Shown: positions 1 through 10,729, counted from the first letter of the stretch. The stretch is DNA of 64,000 nucleotides from Actinomadura xylanilytica (GCF_030283145.1 NZ_JASNWE010000001.1:1549751-1613750); one strand, 5' to 3'. The notes: generated by a model from the sequence alone, not told the origin. Made by a program: numbers and translations.

Positions 1-66
1 GCACGCCGTAGCGCCTCCGGGCGCGGAGCCCGCTGACCGTCCGCCGGCGAAAGTAGGCTGATCGGC

Positions 67-1236
67 ATGATTCCGGCCCCGCAGCCCATCGACCGGTCCC
101 AGTTGCGGCGGCTCCACCTCGGGTACTCCGCGCTCTGGCTGGTCTTCGGCCTGGTCCCGCCGGGCATCGCCCTGCTGGCGGACCGTCCGGCCGCGACGAG
201 GTACTGGTCGTTGGCGCTGCTGGCCGTGCTCGGAACCTGTTACGCGGTCCTCCGGTTCTTCCCCCGCAACCCCGTCCTGCGCCCGCAGGTCTTCCTCGCG
301 GTGCTCGCGCTCGGGCTGGGCGCCCAGTCGTACCTGCTGAACGGGGGCGCCGCGATGTTCATCATCTCCCTGCCCCAGTTCTGGATCTTCGCGGGCGGGC
401 CGCGGCGGGCGATCGCCCTGAGCGGCGCCGCCGCGGCGGTCACCTTCGCCGGCGGAATCGCCAGCGACGAGTTCTCCGCCGGAAACGCCGTCTTCACCTG
501 CATCGGGTACGTCGCGGGCGTCCTGGTCGGCCTTCTGATGCACTGGTACATCCGGCAGAGCGACGAGCGCGCCCGCCGCCTGGGCACGGAGCTGGAGAAG
601 ACTCAGCGGCAGCTCGCCGAGGCCAACCGCCGCGAGGGCGCCGCGCAGGAGCGCGAACGGTTCGCGCGGGAGATCCACGACACCCTCGCGCAGGGCTTCG
701 CGTCCATCATCGTGCTGGCCGAGGCGGCTCGCGCGGGCATCGGCGCGGGCTCCGGCAAGAGCGCCCAGCAACTGCTCTCGATCGAACGCACGGCCCGCGA
801 GAACCTCGCGGAGGCACGGGTCCTGGTCGGCTCGGCCCCACAGGTCGTGCAGGGCTCGGTCGCCCAGGCCCTGCGCCGCACCCTGGACCGGTTCGCCGAG
901 GACACCGGGCTCACCGTCGGCGCCGAGCTCCCCGACGTCGAGTGCGACCAGCAGACCCGGATCGCGCTCCTGCGCTGCGCCCAGGAGTCGCTGGCCAACG
1001 TGCGCAAGCACGCCGCCGCCTCGACCGTCGGCGTCGTCCTCGCCCGGGAGCCGCACGGCATCGAACTGGAGATCACCGACGACGGCCGCGGCTTCGTCGT
1101 CGGCGCGTCCCGCGGCTTCGGCCTCGACGGCATGCGCAAGCGCCTGGCCGAACTCGGCGGCGAGCTCACCGTCACCAGCTCCGCCGGCGACGGCACCCGC
1201 GTCCTCGCCGTGATCCCCACGAACGACCAGGTGTGA
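67..1236 (+). CDS. NarL-type two-component sensor histidine kinase
   Basis: A 389-residue membrane histidine kinase. The first 160 residues are hydrophobic with about five or six predicted membrane segments. A short coiled coil (about 165-195) leads to a HisKA_3 dimerisation domain with the phospho-acceptor motif REIHDTLAQG (His204). The C-terminal HATPase_c domain is visible as an N-box-like segment (SLANVRKH) and a DDGRGF G-box near residue 340. It should autophosphorylate and pass phosphate to a LuxR/NarL-class response regulator, but no such gene follows; the partner is probably upstream, outside the window. The signal is unknown. The ATG follows 66 bases of window start, so promoter context cannot be judged. 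Confidence 0.9.
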   Translation: MIPAPQPIDRSQLRRLHLGYSALWLVFGLVPPGIALLADRPAATRYWSLALLAVLGTCYAVLRFFPRNPVLRPQVFLAVLALGLGAQSYLLNGGAAMFIISLPQFWIFAGGPRRAIALSGAAAAVTFAGGIASDEFSAGNAVFTCIGYVAGVLVGLLMHWYIRQSDERARRLGTELEKTQRQLAEANRREGAAQERERFAREIHDTLAQGFASIIVLAEAARAGIGAGSGKSAQQLLSIERTARENLAEARVLVGSAPQVVQGSVAQALRRTLDRFAEDTGLTVGAELPDVECDQQTRIALLRCAQESLANVRKHAAASTVGVVLAREPHGIELEITDDGRGFVVGASRGFGLDGMRKRLAELGGELTVTSSAGDGTRVLAVIPTNDQV

Positions 1237-1353
1237 CGCGCGGCCTCGCGGAAACTCCGGCGCGGGGCGCAACCCTGGGGCGGGCTTCGGGAGAGAGGTG
1301 GATGTCAGCACCTTGGATCTGAAGGAAGCACCCATGAAGGGACACACCCATCC

Positions 1354-1939
1354 ATGGCAACGGCCAGAGTGGTGAGCCTTCCCAGGGAGGACCTGGACGA
1401 CGCGTCGATCGTCGCGGCCTCCCTGGAGGACCCCGAGGCGTTCGGGGAGCTGTTCCGCCGGCATTCGCCGCGCCTGCACGCCTACCTCAAGCGGCGGCTC
1501 GGGCCTCCCCTGGCCGATGACCTCGTGTCGGAGGCGTTCGCGATCGCGTTCCGGCGGCGGGACACCTTCGACGGGCGCTCGGAGTTCGGCGCGTGGTTGT
1601 GGGGCATCGCCAGCAACCTGATCGCCAGGCACCACCGGCAGGAGTCCCGGATGTACCGGGCGTTCGCCCGGACCGGAGTGGACCCCGCCGAGGACGGCCT
1701 CGCCGACGCCGCCAGTGAGCGCGCGTCAGCGGCGGCGCTCGGACCCGCGCTCGCCAAGGCGCTCGCCGGGCTGAGCGCCAAGGACCGGAACGCGCTGCTG
1801 CTCTTCGCCTGGGGCCGAGTTCTCCTACGCCGAGATCGCGACGGCGCTGAACCTGCCGCTCGGCACCGTCAAGGCCAAGATCCACCGCACCCGGGCCAAG
1901 CTCCGCAAGGCCCTTCCCGAGGAGAAGAACGATGGATGA
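1354..1939 (+). pseudogene. ECF RNA polymerase sigma factor, frameshifted between regions 2 and 4
   Basis: The first frame encodes a normal sigma region 2 (motifs DLVSEAFAIAF and GAWLWGIASNLIARHHRQ) and runs to LLLFAW near base 1812. Region 4 then continues one base over: after the G run at 1811-1814 the shifted frame reads AEFSYAEIATALNLPLGTVK and HRTRAKLRKAL, and stops at 1939. One extra G in TGGGGCC explains both halves, so the intact protein would be about 195 residues. Either the gene is recently broken or the base call is wrong in the homopolymer. The stop overlaps the next ATG (ATGGATGA), the usual coupling between an ECF sigma factor and its membrane partner. Confidence 0.85.
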
Positions 1940-3113
1940 ACTCGACGCCCTGCGGGGGATGCGGACCACGCTGGCCGAGCAGGAGAACCCCGACCGGCTC
2001 GCCCTGCGCACCAACTGGCGGCGGCCCGCGCCCGCGCGGCGGTCCCGGCGCGGCCTCAAGATCTCGATGGTGAGCGTGGCGGCGACGGCCGCCGTGGTCG
2101 GCGGGTCGGTGGCCGCCATCTCCATGACCTCGGACGGGAAGCCGTCCACCGGTGAGACGCCGGTGCTGGGCAACGCGCTGCTGGTGGCCGCCACGAACGC
2201 GCAGAAGGCGCCGGATGGCGCGTACTGGCACACCAGCTACATCGCCGGGCACATCGACGGGGTCGGCACCAAGGCGAACCATTACAAGGTCGACTCGCAG
2301 GTGCGGTACCAGGCCTGGACCGACAAGCAGGGCAATCGGGCCAGCAACATGTCGGATGGCGGCCGCCCGCTGACCGCCGAGGACGAGCGGAAGTGGGAGG
2401 CCGCCGGCTCTCCCAAGGAAGTGACGGTCCCGGTCGACGGGGGGGACGGCGTCGTGTTCATGAACCCGATGCCCCCGCGGAAGTCGCTCACCGGCTTCCG
2501 GCCGGACACCGATTGGCGGTACTTCGGCCTGACTCCGCAGCAGGTGGCGGCACTGCCGACCGATGCCAAGGCGCTGGAGAACTACCTGCTGGACCTCAAG
2601 GGCGATTGGAAGGCGTTCGCCCCGAAGCGCGAGAACGCGCCGATGCGGAACCTGAAGGGCACACAGCTCAACCGGGCCCTGAGCGACGTGGCCAGCTCCC
2701 TGCTGGCCGAGGCGCCCTCCCCGCCGAAGGTGCGGGCGGCGGCGTTCCGGATGCTCGCCGGCCTGCCCGGCCTCAAGACTGAGGGCACGGGGACCGATCC
2801 GCTGGGACGCACCGGAACGGTGGTGTCCCTCCCGGTGGGCTCGACCACGCCCCTCGGCATCTACACCGCACCCAAGCAGCTCGGCACGTACCGGCGGCAG
2901 TGGATCATCGACCCTGCCAGCGGTCTGCTGCTGGCCACCCGGGACCTGGTGATGACGCCGCCGCACGGCTCCAAGAAGCTCCCGCCCGGGGACGACGGCA
3001 AGCCGCGCAGCCTTGAGGTCAAGGACATGCCCGACCGGTTCCACAAGCCCGGCGAGATGGTCGCGTATGAGGCCTACGAAGTCACGGAGTGGACCGACAA
3101 GAAGCCGAGCTGA
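1932..3113 (+). CDS. CU044_5270-like membrane protein, probable anti-sigma partner
   Basis: A 393-residue protein with a short charged cytoplasmic N-terminus (1-42), one membrane helix (about 43-65) and a large extracytoplasmic domain. It resembles the CU044_5270 family, often found beside ECF sigma genes in Streptosporangiales. The first 40 residues could contact sigma, but no ZAS zinc motif (HxxxCxxC) is visible, so an anti-sigma role rests on gene order and topology. Start codon and sigma stop overlap by eight bases. The exported domain may sense something at the envelope or bind a lipid; the sequence does not decide this. Confidence 0.75.
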   Translation: MDELDALRGMRTTLAEQENPDRLALRTNWRRPAPARRSRRGLKISMVSVAATAAVVGGSVAAISMTSDGKPSTGETPVLGNALLVAATNAQKAPDGAYWHTSYIAGHIDGVGTKANHYKVDSQVRYQAWTDKQGNRASNMSDGGRPLTAEDERKWEAAGSPKEVTVPVDGGDGVVFMNPMPPRKSLTGFRPDTDWRYFGLTPQQVAALPTDAKALENYLLDLKGDWKAFAPKRENAPMRNLKGTQLNRALSDVASSLLAEAPSPPKVRAAAFRMLAGLPGLKTEGTGTDPLGRTGTVVSLPVGSTTPLGIYTAPKQLGTYRRQWIIDPASGLLLATRDLVMTPPHGSKKLPPGDDGKPRSLEVKDMPDRFHKPGEMVAYEAYEVTEWTDKKPS

Positions 3114-3128
3114 CCCGTCCGGCACCTG

Positions 3129-3156
3129 GGCCGGCCCCGCAGGTGCGGGGCCGGCC
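3129..3156. terminator. Hairpin between convergent genes
   Basis: A perfect 12-bp stem, GGCCGGCCCCGC and its complement, around an AGGT loop. It lies between the converging anti-sigma-like gene and the enolase-family gene and could serve both strands. No T tract follows, which is common in high-GC actinomycetes. Confidence 0.7.
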
Positions 3157-3173
3157 TCCGGCGTCAGGCGGCG

Positions 3174-4412
3174 TCAGCCGATGGGCGCCAGCGGTGACTC
3201 CGCGTCGGCCCAGCGCTCGTTCGGGACGATCGGGTACCAGCCGGGGCGGCCCGGGTCACGGTCGTAGGGGTAGCCGCCCAGCTCCTTGAACAGCTCGGCG
3301 TACTCGGCGAGCTTCCCGCGGTCGAGGGTGACGCCCAGGCCGGGGCCGGACGGGACGGCGATGCGGCCGTCCTCGTACGGCAGGGGCCCGCCCTCGATCA
3401 CGTCGTCCGCCAGGTGGTGGTAGTGCGCGTCGGCGGAGTAGGTGAGGTTGGGCAGGACCGCGCCGAGGTGCAGCATGGTCGCGAGCTGGATGCCCAGCTC
3501 GCCGGACGAGTGCACGGCCACGCCGAGCTGGAACGTCTCGCAGACCCCGGCCGCCTTCACGCACGCCCGGATCCCGCCCCAGAACGTGGTGTCGAGCAGG
3601 ACCACGTCGGCGGCGCGGCGCAGCACGTTGGCGGCGAGCTGCTCGAAGTTGACCACGACGGTGTTGGTGGCGAGCGGGACGTTGACGCGCTCCCGGATCG
3701 CGCGCAGCCCCTCCAGCCCGAGGACGGGGTCCTCCAGGTAGTCGTTGTCGAGGTCCTCGATCGCCTTCCCGAAGCGCAGCCCCTCGTCCAGGCTGAGCAC
3801 CGCGTTCGGGTCGTAGCGGAGCCGGTCGCCGGGGAACGCGGCGGCGAGCGCCCGGTAGCACTCCAGCTCGTGCTCGGGCGGGAACACCCCGCCCTTGAGC
3901 TTGTGCACGGTGAACCCGTGCCGCCGCTTGAGCGCGCGGGCGTGCTCGACGAGCTGCTCGGGCGTGCGCACCTCCGGCACCGTCCCGCCGGGGCCGGGCG
4001 GGCGGAAGAACAAGTAGGACGCGAACGGGACGCTGTCGCGGATCCGCCCGCCGAGCAGGTCGTGCACGGGCACGCCGAGGTGCTTGCCGATCAGGTCCAG
4101 GCAGGCGAACTCGATCGCGGCGAGGACCTGGGTGCGGTTGTTGTAGAGGCTGGCGGTCGGGTTGGCGATCTTGAAGCGGAGCGCCTCCAGCTCGAACGGG
4201 TCGTGCCCCTCCAGGTAGGGGGCCAGCGCCTGGAACGCCGCCTCGGAGCCCTCCCCGCCGCCGCCCATCTCGCCGAGGCCGACCAGCCCGTTGTCGGCCT
4301 CGACCTCCACGATCGTCCGGACGAACCGGCCCCAGTGCGCGCCGTTGCTGTGCAGCAGCGGCGCCTCCAGGGGCACGGCGACCGTGGTGGCCCGGATACC
4401 GGTGATCTTCAT
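3174..4412 (-). CDS. Glucarate dehydratase-like enolase-superfamily enzyme
   Basis: A 412-residue enolase-superfamily protein of the glucarate dehydratase subgroup. Visible catalytic residues are the KxK base pair (Lys171, Lys173 in HKLKGG), metal ligands Asp201 (YDPN), Glu227 (EDP) and Asn250 (ATN, the asparagine ligand typical of this subgroup), and the Asp274/His301 dyad ([14 protein letters not shown]). The expected reaction is dehydration of an aldarate or aldonate to a 2-keto-3-deoxy sugar acid. The divergent PfkB-type kinase at 14854 would phosphorylate such a product. It is the last gene of the minus-strand array and starts 13 bases after the GH38 stop. The exact substrate (glucarate, idarate or another acid) cannot be read from sequence. 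Confidence 0.85.
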   Translation of the reverse strand: MKITGIRATTVAVPLEAPLLHSNGAHWGRFVRTIVEVEADNGLVGLGEMGGGGEGSEAAFQALAPYLEGHDPFELEALRFKIANPTASLYNNRTQVLAAIEFACLDLIGKHLGVPVHDLLGGRIRDSVPFASYLFFRPPGPGGTVPEVRTPEQLVEHARALKRRHGFTVHKLKGGVFPPEHELECYRALAAAFPGDRLRYDPNAVLSLDEGLRFGKAIEDLDNDYLEDPVLGLEGLRAIRERVNVPLATNTVVVNFEQLAANVLRRAADVVLLDTTFWGGIRACVKAAGVCETFQLGVAVHSSGELGIQLATMLHLGAVLPNLTYSADAHYHHLADDVIEGGPLPYEDGRIAVPSGPGLGVTLDRGKLAEYAELFKELGGYPYDRDPGRPGWYPIVPNERWADAESPLAPIG

Positions 4413-4425
4413 GGTGTGTTCGTCC

Positions 4426-7400
4426 TCAGCGCTGGATGGTGACGGCGGCGATCCCGCGGGCGGGCAGCCGCACCGTGATGGTCCCGTCCCGGACCGGCAG
4501 GTCGCGCGCGTCCCGCTCCAGGCCCGCGGTGACGGTGGCGGTCACCGCGCCGGGCACCCGGAGCCCGGTCTCCACCGGGCCGGCGGCGAGCGACTGGAGC
4601 CGGACGACCAGGCCGTCCTTGCCGTGCCGGGGACGTCCGACCGAGGTGATCAGCACGTCCGGGTCGTCGACCGTGAGGAACCTCCCCGCCATCTCGACGG
4701 GCTCGCCCGGGGCCAGCGGCTCGGCCGTGCGCACGCCGCCCCCGGCCCCGCCGCTCCCGGCCGCCCCGTCCCCGGCCGCTCCGCCGGTCGCCAGGGTCGC
4801 CACGAACGGATCGGTGAGCCCGGCCGCCGTCGCCGCGCCGAGGCGATGCCCCGGCCGCCCGCCGGGACCCGACGCGATCGCGTAGCGGAACGTCGTCTCG
4901 CCCTGCTGCTGGGACGGGAAGTTGGTGTCCCAGATGTTGTTGAGCGCCCACGAGTAGACGGTGCCGTCCTCGTTCTCCAGCGTGGGCGGGAACGGCGCGT
5001 ACGGCATGTGGATGGAGCCGAACTGGACGAGCGGGGCCTCCAGCGTCGCCCACGCCACGGTCAGCTCCGGGTCCTCGAACGCGACCCAGTGCCGGATCGG
5101 GCGCATGTGCTCGGCCGAGCCCGGCACGCTCGGCACGCCGGTACCGCCGACGCCGCCGGTCAGCTCCCACGCGGCGGGCGGCCCGTCCACCGCGAACGGG
5201 AAGGCGAAGAACACCGCCTCCTTGCCCGCGGTCGGCTGCTTGCCGAGCTGGTAGCGCAGGTCCAGGCGGGGCACGCCGGCGTACAGGTCGAGGGTCACCC
5301 GCAGCCAGTCGACGCCCTTGCCGCGCAACTCCACCACCAACCGCTCCCCCGCCGGGGTGCGCTCGCAGCGCGCGACGGTGGCGTGCGTGCCGATGGCGCG
5401 GTCGCCGAGCAGGGTGGTGTCGTGGACGAGCATGTGCCCGGACAGGTGGTTGTGGTGCGGCGCCGTCGCGTACCGGTCGTAGACGTACTGCCCGAACCCG
5501 GCGACGGCGTCGCCGTTCACCAGCTCGCGCCCGGCGGTCTTGTCGAACACCGAGGCGAGGTGGCCCTCCTTCAGGTCGAACACGACGCGGTAGAACTCGT
5601 TCTCGATCGTCCCGTCCGAGCCGAGGTCGGTGGGCGCGGGCGCGGGGGTGTCCTCGTCCGCGGGGAGGACGTCGAGCCGGGTGTAGCCGTGGCCGGCCAG
5701 GGCGGGCAGGACCGCGTCCAGGTGCCGGCCGATCGGGCGGGTCGGCCACACGTCCGGGTCGACCTCCTCCTCCCGGTGCGGGACGGGGTCGCCCGTGCGC
5801 GCGTCGATCAGCTGGATCGGCACATCGGAGGCGACCACGTCGCGCGGCAGAAAGGCCCGCACGACGTCGGTGCGGGCGGCCGTGCCCGGGTTGACCACGA
5901 CGAACGAGGCCAGCGCGTCCGGATCGGAGCAGGGCTCGAACGTCGCGCCGAGCCGCTGGGCGCCCGACTGGAGCAGGTCGAGGGCGTCGTCGTGGGCCTG
6001 GTAGCCGACCTGCGACTTGCGGGTCCACTGGAGGCCGCCGGAGTCGCCGCCCTCCTCCGCGTCCTCCCAGGGGTTGGCGGCGCCCCAGGTGTGCTCGTCG
6101 AACAGCGCGGCCCGGTCGTAGGCCGCGTCGAGCGCGGCCTCGGCGCCGCCGCCCTCGCCGCCGCGGCCGTCGGCCAGGGCGTGCAGGGTCTCGGCGGACC
6201 GCAGGATGTTCTGCGCGCGGCGGACGTGGCCGAGCGGCCGGGCGCCGGAGCCGAGCCCGTCGGCCCACCAGTCGGTCCAGTCGCCCTCGTGGGTCTGGAG
6301 CCGGTCGGCGTGGTGCTCCTCGACGTGCTCGAAGAACTCGGCGTTGGTGGCCGTCCGCAGCCGCGGGTAGGCCCAGGTCCGGTTCCAGCGCAGCGCGATG
6401 TCGGCGGGCACGATCGACGGTCCGGCATTGTCGGCGTGCGCGCCCTGCACCCGCAGGTGGACGGCGTCCAGCACGTCGGGGTCCTTGGCGGCGCCGACCT
6501 GCCCGGGGGCCGCGTACCAGCCGAACGTGCCCGGCCCGTACGGGTAGGGGCGGTCGGCGAGCGACCCGAGGTAGCGGGGCAGCAGGTCCTCGGCGAGGTC
6601 GTAGCCGTCGACGAGGCCGACGGTGTTGCCCTCCATGTAGGCCATGCCGTGCGGGGTGTCGGTGAACCACACGATCAGCTCGCCGCCGCCGGGCGAGCGC
6701 CAGCGGAACGGGCGGCCGAGCTTGTCGCCGCCGGTGATGTAGGGCACCGACCGTCCGGCCCAGTTGTGCGCGGCGGCCAGGTACCGCACCCCGGCGGCGT
6801 TGAGCGCGTCGACCACGCCGACGACCGCGCCCGGGATGTCGGTGTGCATCGCCGAGCGGACCTCGATGCCGTGCCGGCGCCGCAGGTCGTCGACGAAGCG
6901 GAGCTGCCGGTACAGCTCCTCGGTCGAGCACGCCTCGGTGTGCAGCTGCATCGGGAACGCGGTGACCTCGATGTCGCCCGCGCGGGCCCGCTCGGCGAAC
7001 TCGCCGACCAGCTCGCGGGGACGGGTCGCCAGCCATTGCAGCACGGGCATCGACGACTCCACCGACCAGCGGAACCGCGCGTCGTCCGGCCGCCCGTCGG
7101 TCTCCCGGGCCAGCCGCAGCGCGGCATCAAGGTAGTCGAGGTGGTGCCGCAGGACGGTGCCCTGCGTGTCGGTGTAGCCGATGTCGAGGTGCGAGTGGTG
7201 GACGACGAAGACGCTCCACTTGCGCTGCGGGGTGACCTCCAGCGGCGCGGCGCCGACGAGGCCGTCGCCGTCGCGCACCTCCAGGGTGAACCGGCGCGGG
7301 CCGTCCACCTCGGGGACCAGCAGCGTGACGGTGCGTCCGGCGCCCGCCGCGGCGTCCGGGCCAGCCGGGACCGTGCCGGAGGCGACGGGCTCGCCGTCGC

Positions 7401-7629
7401 CGTCCCGCAGGGCCAGGTCCAGGCCGGCCGCCCCGTCGCCCGTCACGGTGATCCGGACGGCCTGGGCCAGGTCCCCGGCCGCGTCCCGCTTGAACAGCGG
7501 CAGGACGGCGGCGCGGACCGCGAGCCCGCGCACCGCGAGCACCTCGGTGGAGGTGTCGCGGCGCAGGGCGTCGCGGATCCCGTCATAGTCGGGCGAGCCG
7601 AGGCTCGCCTGCAACAGACGACTCGTCAT
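4426..7629 (-). CDS. Glycoside hydrolase family 38-like alpha-mannosidase
   Basis: A 1067-residue protein. Residues about 138-400 form the GH38 catalytic barrel, with the metal-binding motif [11 protein letters not shown] (His145, His147, Asp149) and a second conserved motif HTDIPG. A beta-rich GH38 middle/C-terminal part follows, with a Gly/Ala-rich low-complexity stretch before the last 100 residues. An extra beta domain (1-135) precedes the barrel. No signal peptide is seen, so it probably acts in the cytoplasm on oligosaccharides brought in by the adjacent importer. GH38 enzymes are usually zinc-dependent retaining alpha-mannosidases; actual sugar specificity is not certain. Overlap-free spacing to the permease gene (31 bases) suggests co-transcription. 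Confidence 0.85.
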   Translation of the reverse strand: MTSRLLQASLGSPDYDGIRDALRRDTSTEVLAVRGLAVRAAVLPLFKRDAAGDLAQAVRITVTGDGAAGLDLALRDGDGEPVASGTVPAGPDAAAGAGRTVTLLVPEVDGPRRFTLEVRDGDGLVGAAPLEVTPQRKWSVFVVHHSHLDIGYTDTQGTVLRHHLDYLDAALRLARETDGRPDDARFRWSVESSMPVLQWLATRPRELVGEFAERARAGDIEVTAFPMQLHTEACSTEELYRQLRFVDDLRRRHGIEVRSAMHTDIPGAVVGVVDALNAAGVRYLAAAHNWAGRSVPYITGGDKLGRPFRWRSPGGGELIVWFTDTPHGMAYMEGNTVGLVDGYDLAEDLLPRYLGSLADRPYPYGPGTFGWYAAPGQVGAAKDPDVLDAVHLRVQGAHADNAGPSIVPADIALRWNRTWAYPRLRTATNAEFFEHVEEHHADRLQTHEGDWTDWWADGLGSGARPLGHVRRAQNILRSAETLHALADGRGGEGGGAEAALDAAYDRAALFDEHTWGAANPWEDAEEGGDSGGLQWTRKSQVGYQAHDDALDLLQSGAQRLGATFEPCSDPDALASFVVVNPGTAARTDVVRAFLPRDVVASDVPIQLIDARTGDPVPHREEEVDPDVWPTRPIGRHLDAVLPALAGHGYTRLDVLPADEDTPAPAPTDLGSDGTIENEFYRVVFDLKEGHLASVFDKTAGRELVNGDAVAGFGQYVYDRYATAPHHNHLSGHMLVHDTTLLGDRAIGTHATVARCERTPAGERLVVELRGKGVDWLRVTLDLYAGVPRLDLRYQLGKQPTAGKEAVFFAFPFAVDGPPAAWELTGGVGGTGVPSVPGSAEHMRPIRHWVAFEDPELTVAWATLEAPLVQFGSIHMPYAPFPPTLENEDGTVYSWALNNIWDTNFPSQQQGETTFRYAIASGPGGRPGHRLGAATAAGLTDPFVATLATGGAAGDGAAGSGGAGGGVRTAEPLAPGEPVEMAGRFLTVDDPDVLITSVGRPRHGKDGLVVRLQSLAAGPVETGLRVPGAVTATVTAGLERDARDLPVRDGTITVRLPARGIAAVTIQR

Positions 7630-7660
7630 CTGAGGCCGTCTCCCCCTTCTCGAATGATCG

Positions 7661-8494
7661 TCAGAACTGCGCGAGCGTGAGCCCGCGGGTGAACAGCCGC
7701 TGGGTCGCCAGGAACAGCACCACCGTCGGCAGCGAGACCACCAGCCCGGCGGCCAGCGCGATCGGCACGGGCGTCCCGGCGTACACGTCGGTGGTGAGCG
7801 CGGACAGCTCCGCCCACACCGGCCGGACGGTCTCGGTCTGCGACAGCGTCAGCCCGAACAGCAGGTCGTTCCAGACGTAGGTGAACTCCAGGATGAACAC
7901 CGCGGCGAGGGCCGAGGCCGACAGCGGCACGTAGATCCGCCAGAAGATGCGGAAGGTGGACGCGCCGTCCATCCGGGCCGCCTCGTAGATCGAGACGGCC
8001 ATGTTGCCGAAGAAGTTGCGCATCACCAGCGCGGCCAGCGGCACGTTGATCGCCGTGTAGACCAGGATCAGGCCGAGCCGGTTGTCGTACAGCGACACCT
8101 TGCTGTAGCCGATGAACAGCGGGACCAGCAGCATCTGGAACGGCACCACGGTGCCCGCGAAGATCACCACGAACCAGGCGAAGCCGTGCCTGAGCCGCAG
8201 CACCACGATCGCGTACCCGGCCAGCGCGCCCACCAGCACCGCCAGCAGCGGCGCGACCACCGCGTACAGCGCCGTGCTGAACAGCGTCTGCCCGACGGCG
8301 GTCCGCTCCCACGCCTCGGAGATGTTGTCGAACAGCCCCATCGAGGTCGGCGGCCGTACCGCGTCGGTCGCGTCGTACTCGGTCGCCGGGCGGACCGCGT
8401 TCGCGACGATCAGGTAGGTGGGGAACAGCCACGCCAGCCCCAGCACGACCAGCACGCCGCGGCGCACCGTCCCGTTCAGCCTCCGCGCGCGCAT
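7661..8494 (-). CDS. Carbohydrate ABC transporter permease (MalG type)
   Basis: A 277-residue inner-membrane permease with six predicted helices and the EAA-loop signature EAARMDGASTFRIFWRIYVP near residues 180-200. It is the second permease of a CUT1-type sugar importer and should pair with the permease encoded just upstream. The ATG at 8494 shares one base with the upstream stop (TGATG), so translation is probably coupled. No ATP-binding subunit is encoded here; CUT1 systems in actinomycetes often share a single MsiK-type ATPase encoded elsewhere. Confidence 0.9.
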   Translation of the reverse strand: MRARRLNGTVRRGVLVVLGLAWLFPTYLIVANAVRPATEYDATDAVRPPTSMGLFDNISEAWERTAVGQTLFSTALYAVVAPLLAVLVGALAGYAIVVLRLRHGFAWFVVIFAGTVVPFQMLLVPLFIGYSKVSLYDNRLGLILVYTAINVPLAALVMRNFFGNMAVSIYEAARMDGASTFRIFWRIYVPLSASALAAVFILEFTYVWNDLLFGLTLSQTETVRPVWAELSALTTDVYAGTPVPIALAAGLVVSLPTVVLFLATQRLFTRGLTLAQF

Positions 8495-9444
8495 CAGCCC
8501 TCCTCCCGGCCGGCCTGGCGGCGCAGGTAGACGTAGGACGCCAGGCCCGTGATGGTGGTCAGCAGCACCGCGACCGCCGAGCCGTAGCCGTAGTCGTCGG
8601 CCACGAACACGTCGCGGTACATCGTCACCGCGAGGGTCTCGGAGGTGCGGCCTGGCCCGCCCTGGGTCATCACCCAGACGATGTCGAAGGTCTTCAGGCT
8701 CGCCACCAGGGCCAGCCCGAACACCACCGTGGTGAGGGGGCGCATCAACGGCCAGATGACGTGCCGGAACATCCGCCAGCCGGACGCCCCGTCGATCCGG
8801 GCGGCCTCGATCGGCGCCCGCGGGATCGACTGGAGTCCGACCACGAACAGCAGCATGTTCACGCCGAGCTGCTGCCACGCCCACACCACGATCATCGCGA
8901 TCGTGTTGCGCGGGCCGTCCTGGAGGAACTCGGTGTCCCCGCCGGGCATCCCGAAGAAGGTCAGCACCTGGTTGGCCATGCCGTCCGGCTGGAGGATGAA
9001 GCCCCAGATCAGGCCGAGCCCCGCGCCGGACATCGCGTACGGCAGCAAGAACGGCAGCCGGAACCAGCCGCCGCCCTTGAGGTCGTAGGACAGGACCGCG
9101 ACGAGCAGGCCGAGGCCGACCGGCAGGACGGTCGTGCCCACCACCCACAGCAGCGTGTTGCGGATCGAGGTCAGCAGCGCCTCGTCGTGGAACATCCGGA
9201 CGTAGTTGTCGAGCCCGGTGAACTCCGCCGAGCCGAGCCCGTCGTAGGTGGTCAGGCTCAGGTACGCCGTCCAGACGAACGGCAGGTAGAGCAGGACCGC
9301 GACGAACACCACGGCCGGCGAGATGTACAGGTAGCGGAGGCGTCCGAACAGCGCGAAGCGGCCCGGCCGGCCGGGGCCTCCGGGGCTCGCCGCGGCCCCG
9401 GCGGCGGCCACCGCGCGGTCCGGGAGGACCGTGGGGGTCGTCAT
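8494..9444 (-). CDS. Carbohydrate ABC transporter permease (MalF type)
   Basis: A 316-residue CUT1 permease. A Pro/Ala/Gly-rich cytoplasmic N-terminus of about 35 residues precedes six membrane helices. The EAA loop reads EAARIDGASGWRMFRHVIWP. It is encoded 7 bases after the solute-binding protein gene and overlaps the next permease, giving the usual binding protein-MalF-MalG order. Its cargo is inferred from the adjacent GH38 and sugar-acid genes. Confidence 0.9.
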   Translation of the reverse strand: MTTPTVLPDRAVAAAGAAASPGGPGRPGRFALFGRLRYLYISPAVVFVAVLLYLPFVWTAYLSLTTYDGLGSAEFTGLDNYVRMFHDEALLTSIRNTLLWVVGTTVLPVGLGLLVAVLSYDLKGGGWFRLPFLLPYAMSGAGLGLIWGFILQPDGMANQVLTFFGMPGGDTEFLQDGPRNTIAMIVVWAWQQLGVNMLLFVVGLQSIPRAPIEAARIDGASGWRMFRHVIWPLMRPLTTVVFGLALVASLKTFDIVWVMTQGGPGRTSETLAVTMYRDVFVADDYGYGSAVAVLLTTITGLASYVYLRRQAGREEG

Positions 9445-9451
9445 GCGCCGC

Positions 9452-10729
9452 TCAGCTTCCGGCCTTGTGCGACTTCCAGTACTCCGCGTTCACCTTCTGG
9501 ATGTCCTGGAGCACCTTCATGTAGGTGTCGGGCTTGCCGAGGAACCCGTCGAACCCGCTCAGCGCCTCGGTGAGCACCGGCGGCGGCGCGGCCTCGAAGT
9601 AGCGCGGGACGAGCCGGTTCCTCTCCTCCTTCGCCGCCTCCTTGGTGACGCGGTCGAGCTCGGGGTCGGCGACCTTCACCCGCGGGTTGCCGGACACGTC
9701 GCCGCGCGCGTTGGCCCACTTCTCCTGCGCGGCGGGTGTGACCCACCAGTTGAGGAACTTGGTGCTGGCGGCGGTGTCGGGGGCCTTGCGCAGCGAGCAG
9801 AGCGGCCCGCTCTCGAAGACCAGCGAGGTCTTCGGCAGCGCCGGGTTAGCGTTCGGGACGAAGAAGAACCCGTAGTCCTCGCCCTGCTTGAGCCCGCGCT
9901 GGGTCATGGAGGTGTTGAACCAGGTGCCGTTCAGGACCATGGCGGCCTTGCCGGACTTGAAGTGGTCGGCCGGGTCGGCCTTGTCGCCGGGGGTGTTGAA
10001 GTACCCGGCCTGGATCATCGACTTCCAGCGCTCCATCGCCGCGACGACGCCCGGGTCGGTGTAGGACGCCTGCCCGGTGGAGAGCCGGTCGTACAGGTCA
10101 GGGTCGGTGCCGGCCAGGATCTGCTCGAACCAGGCGAAGGAGAACAGCGAGGTCGGCGAGGTGTGGTGGAAGGGCACCTGGCCCTTGGCCTTCAGCGTGT
10201 CGGCGATCTTGATCAGGCCGTCCCAGCTGGTGGGCGGCTTGAGGCCGTACTTCGCGAAGATCTTCTTGTTGTAGAACATGCCCCAGTAGGCGGTGTTCAG
10301 CGGGACGCAGTACTGCTTGCCGCCGACGGTGTAGTACTTCTGGAGGCTCGGCGACAGGTCGCCGTTCTTGACGCCCTCCGCCCAGATCGCCGAGGTGTCC
10401 GACACCTGCTTCTGGTCGACGATCTCCTTGAGCCGTCCCCCGGTGGACCAGGTGAACAGGTCCGGCTTGACCTTGGTGCGGAACGAGGTCTTGATGAAGG
10501 CCGTGTACGTCGGCTCGTCGGTGTAGCCCACCGGCGTGACGCCGAGCCCGGTCTGCTGCTTGGACAGGACGCCCATCTGCTGGAAGAAGGGCTTCCAGGC
10601 GCCCTTGTCGTTGTACAGCCTGAGCTCGGACTTCTTCCCGCCCGAGTCGCCGCCGGACCCGCAGCCTGTGGCGATGAGCAGCGCGCCCATGGTGAGTGCG
10701 GTCACCCGCATTGGCTTCGACGACAACAT
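9452..10729 (-). CDS. Extracellular solute-binding lipoprotein of the sugar importer
   Basis: A 425-residue family-1 type solute-binding protein. It begins with a lipoprotein signal peptide whose lipobox LIATGC places the lipidated cysteine near residue 23, followed by a Gly/Ser linker. The mature part has features of sugar-binding proteins, such as aromatic and acidic residues in AYWGMFYNKKIF and NGTWFN. An internal ATG six codons downstream is an alternative start. It is the first gene of the importer group and defines its specificity, probably for an oligosaccharide. The 180 bases upstream to the regulator stop contain the operon leader. Confidence 0.9.
   Translation of the reverse strand: MLSSKPMRVTALTMGALLIATGCGSGGDSGGKKSELRLYNDKGAWKPFFQQMGVLSKQQTGLGVTPVGYTDEPTYTAFIKTSFRTKVKPDLFTWSTGGRLKEIVDQKQVSDTSAIWAEGVKNGDLSPSLQKYYTVGGKQYCVPLNTAYWGMFYNKKIFAKYGLKPPTSWDGLIKIADTLKAKGQVPFHHTSPTSLFSFAWFEQILAGTDPDLYDRLSTGQASYTDPGVVAAMERWKSMIQAGYFNTPGDKADPADHFKSGKAAMVLNGTWFNTSMTQRGLKQGEDYGFFFVPNANPALPKTSLVFESGPLCSLRKAPDTAASTKFLNWWVTPAAQEKWANARGDVSGNPRVKVADPELDRVTKEAAKEERNRLVPRYFEAAPPPVLTEALSGFDGFLGKPDTYMKVLQDIQKVNAEYWKSHKAGS

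Noticed and set aside
4291..7680. A 1129-codon open frame on the plus strand across the GH38 gene
   Set aside because: It is the antisense shadow of a high-GC gene; its translation is low-complexity Arg/Gly/Val/His-rich with no domain, whereas the minus strand shows clear GH38 motifs.
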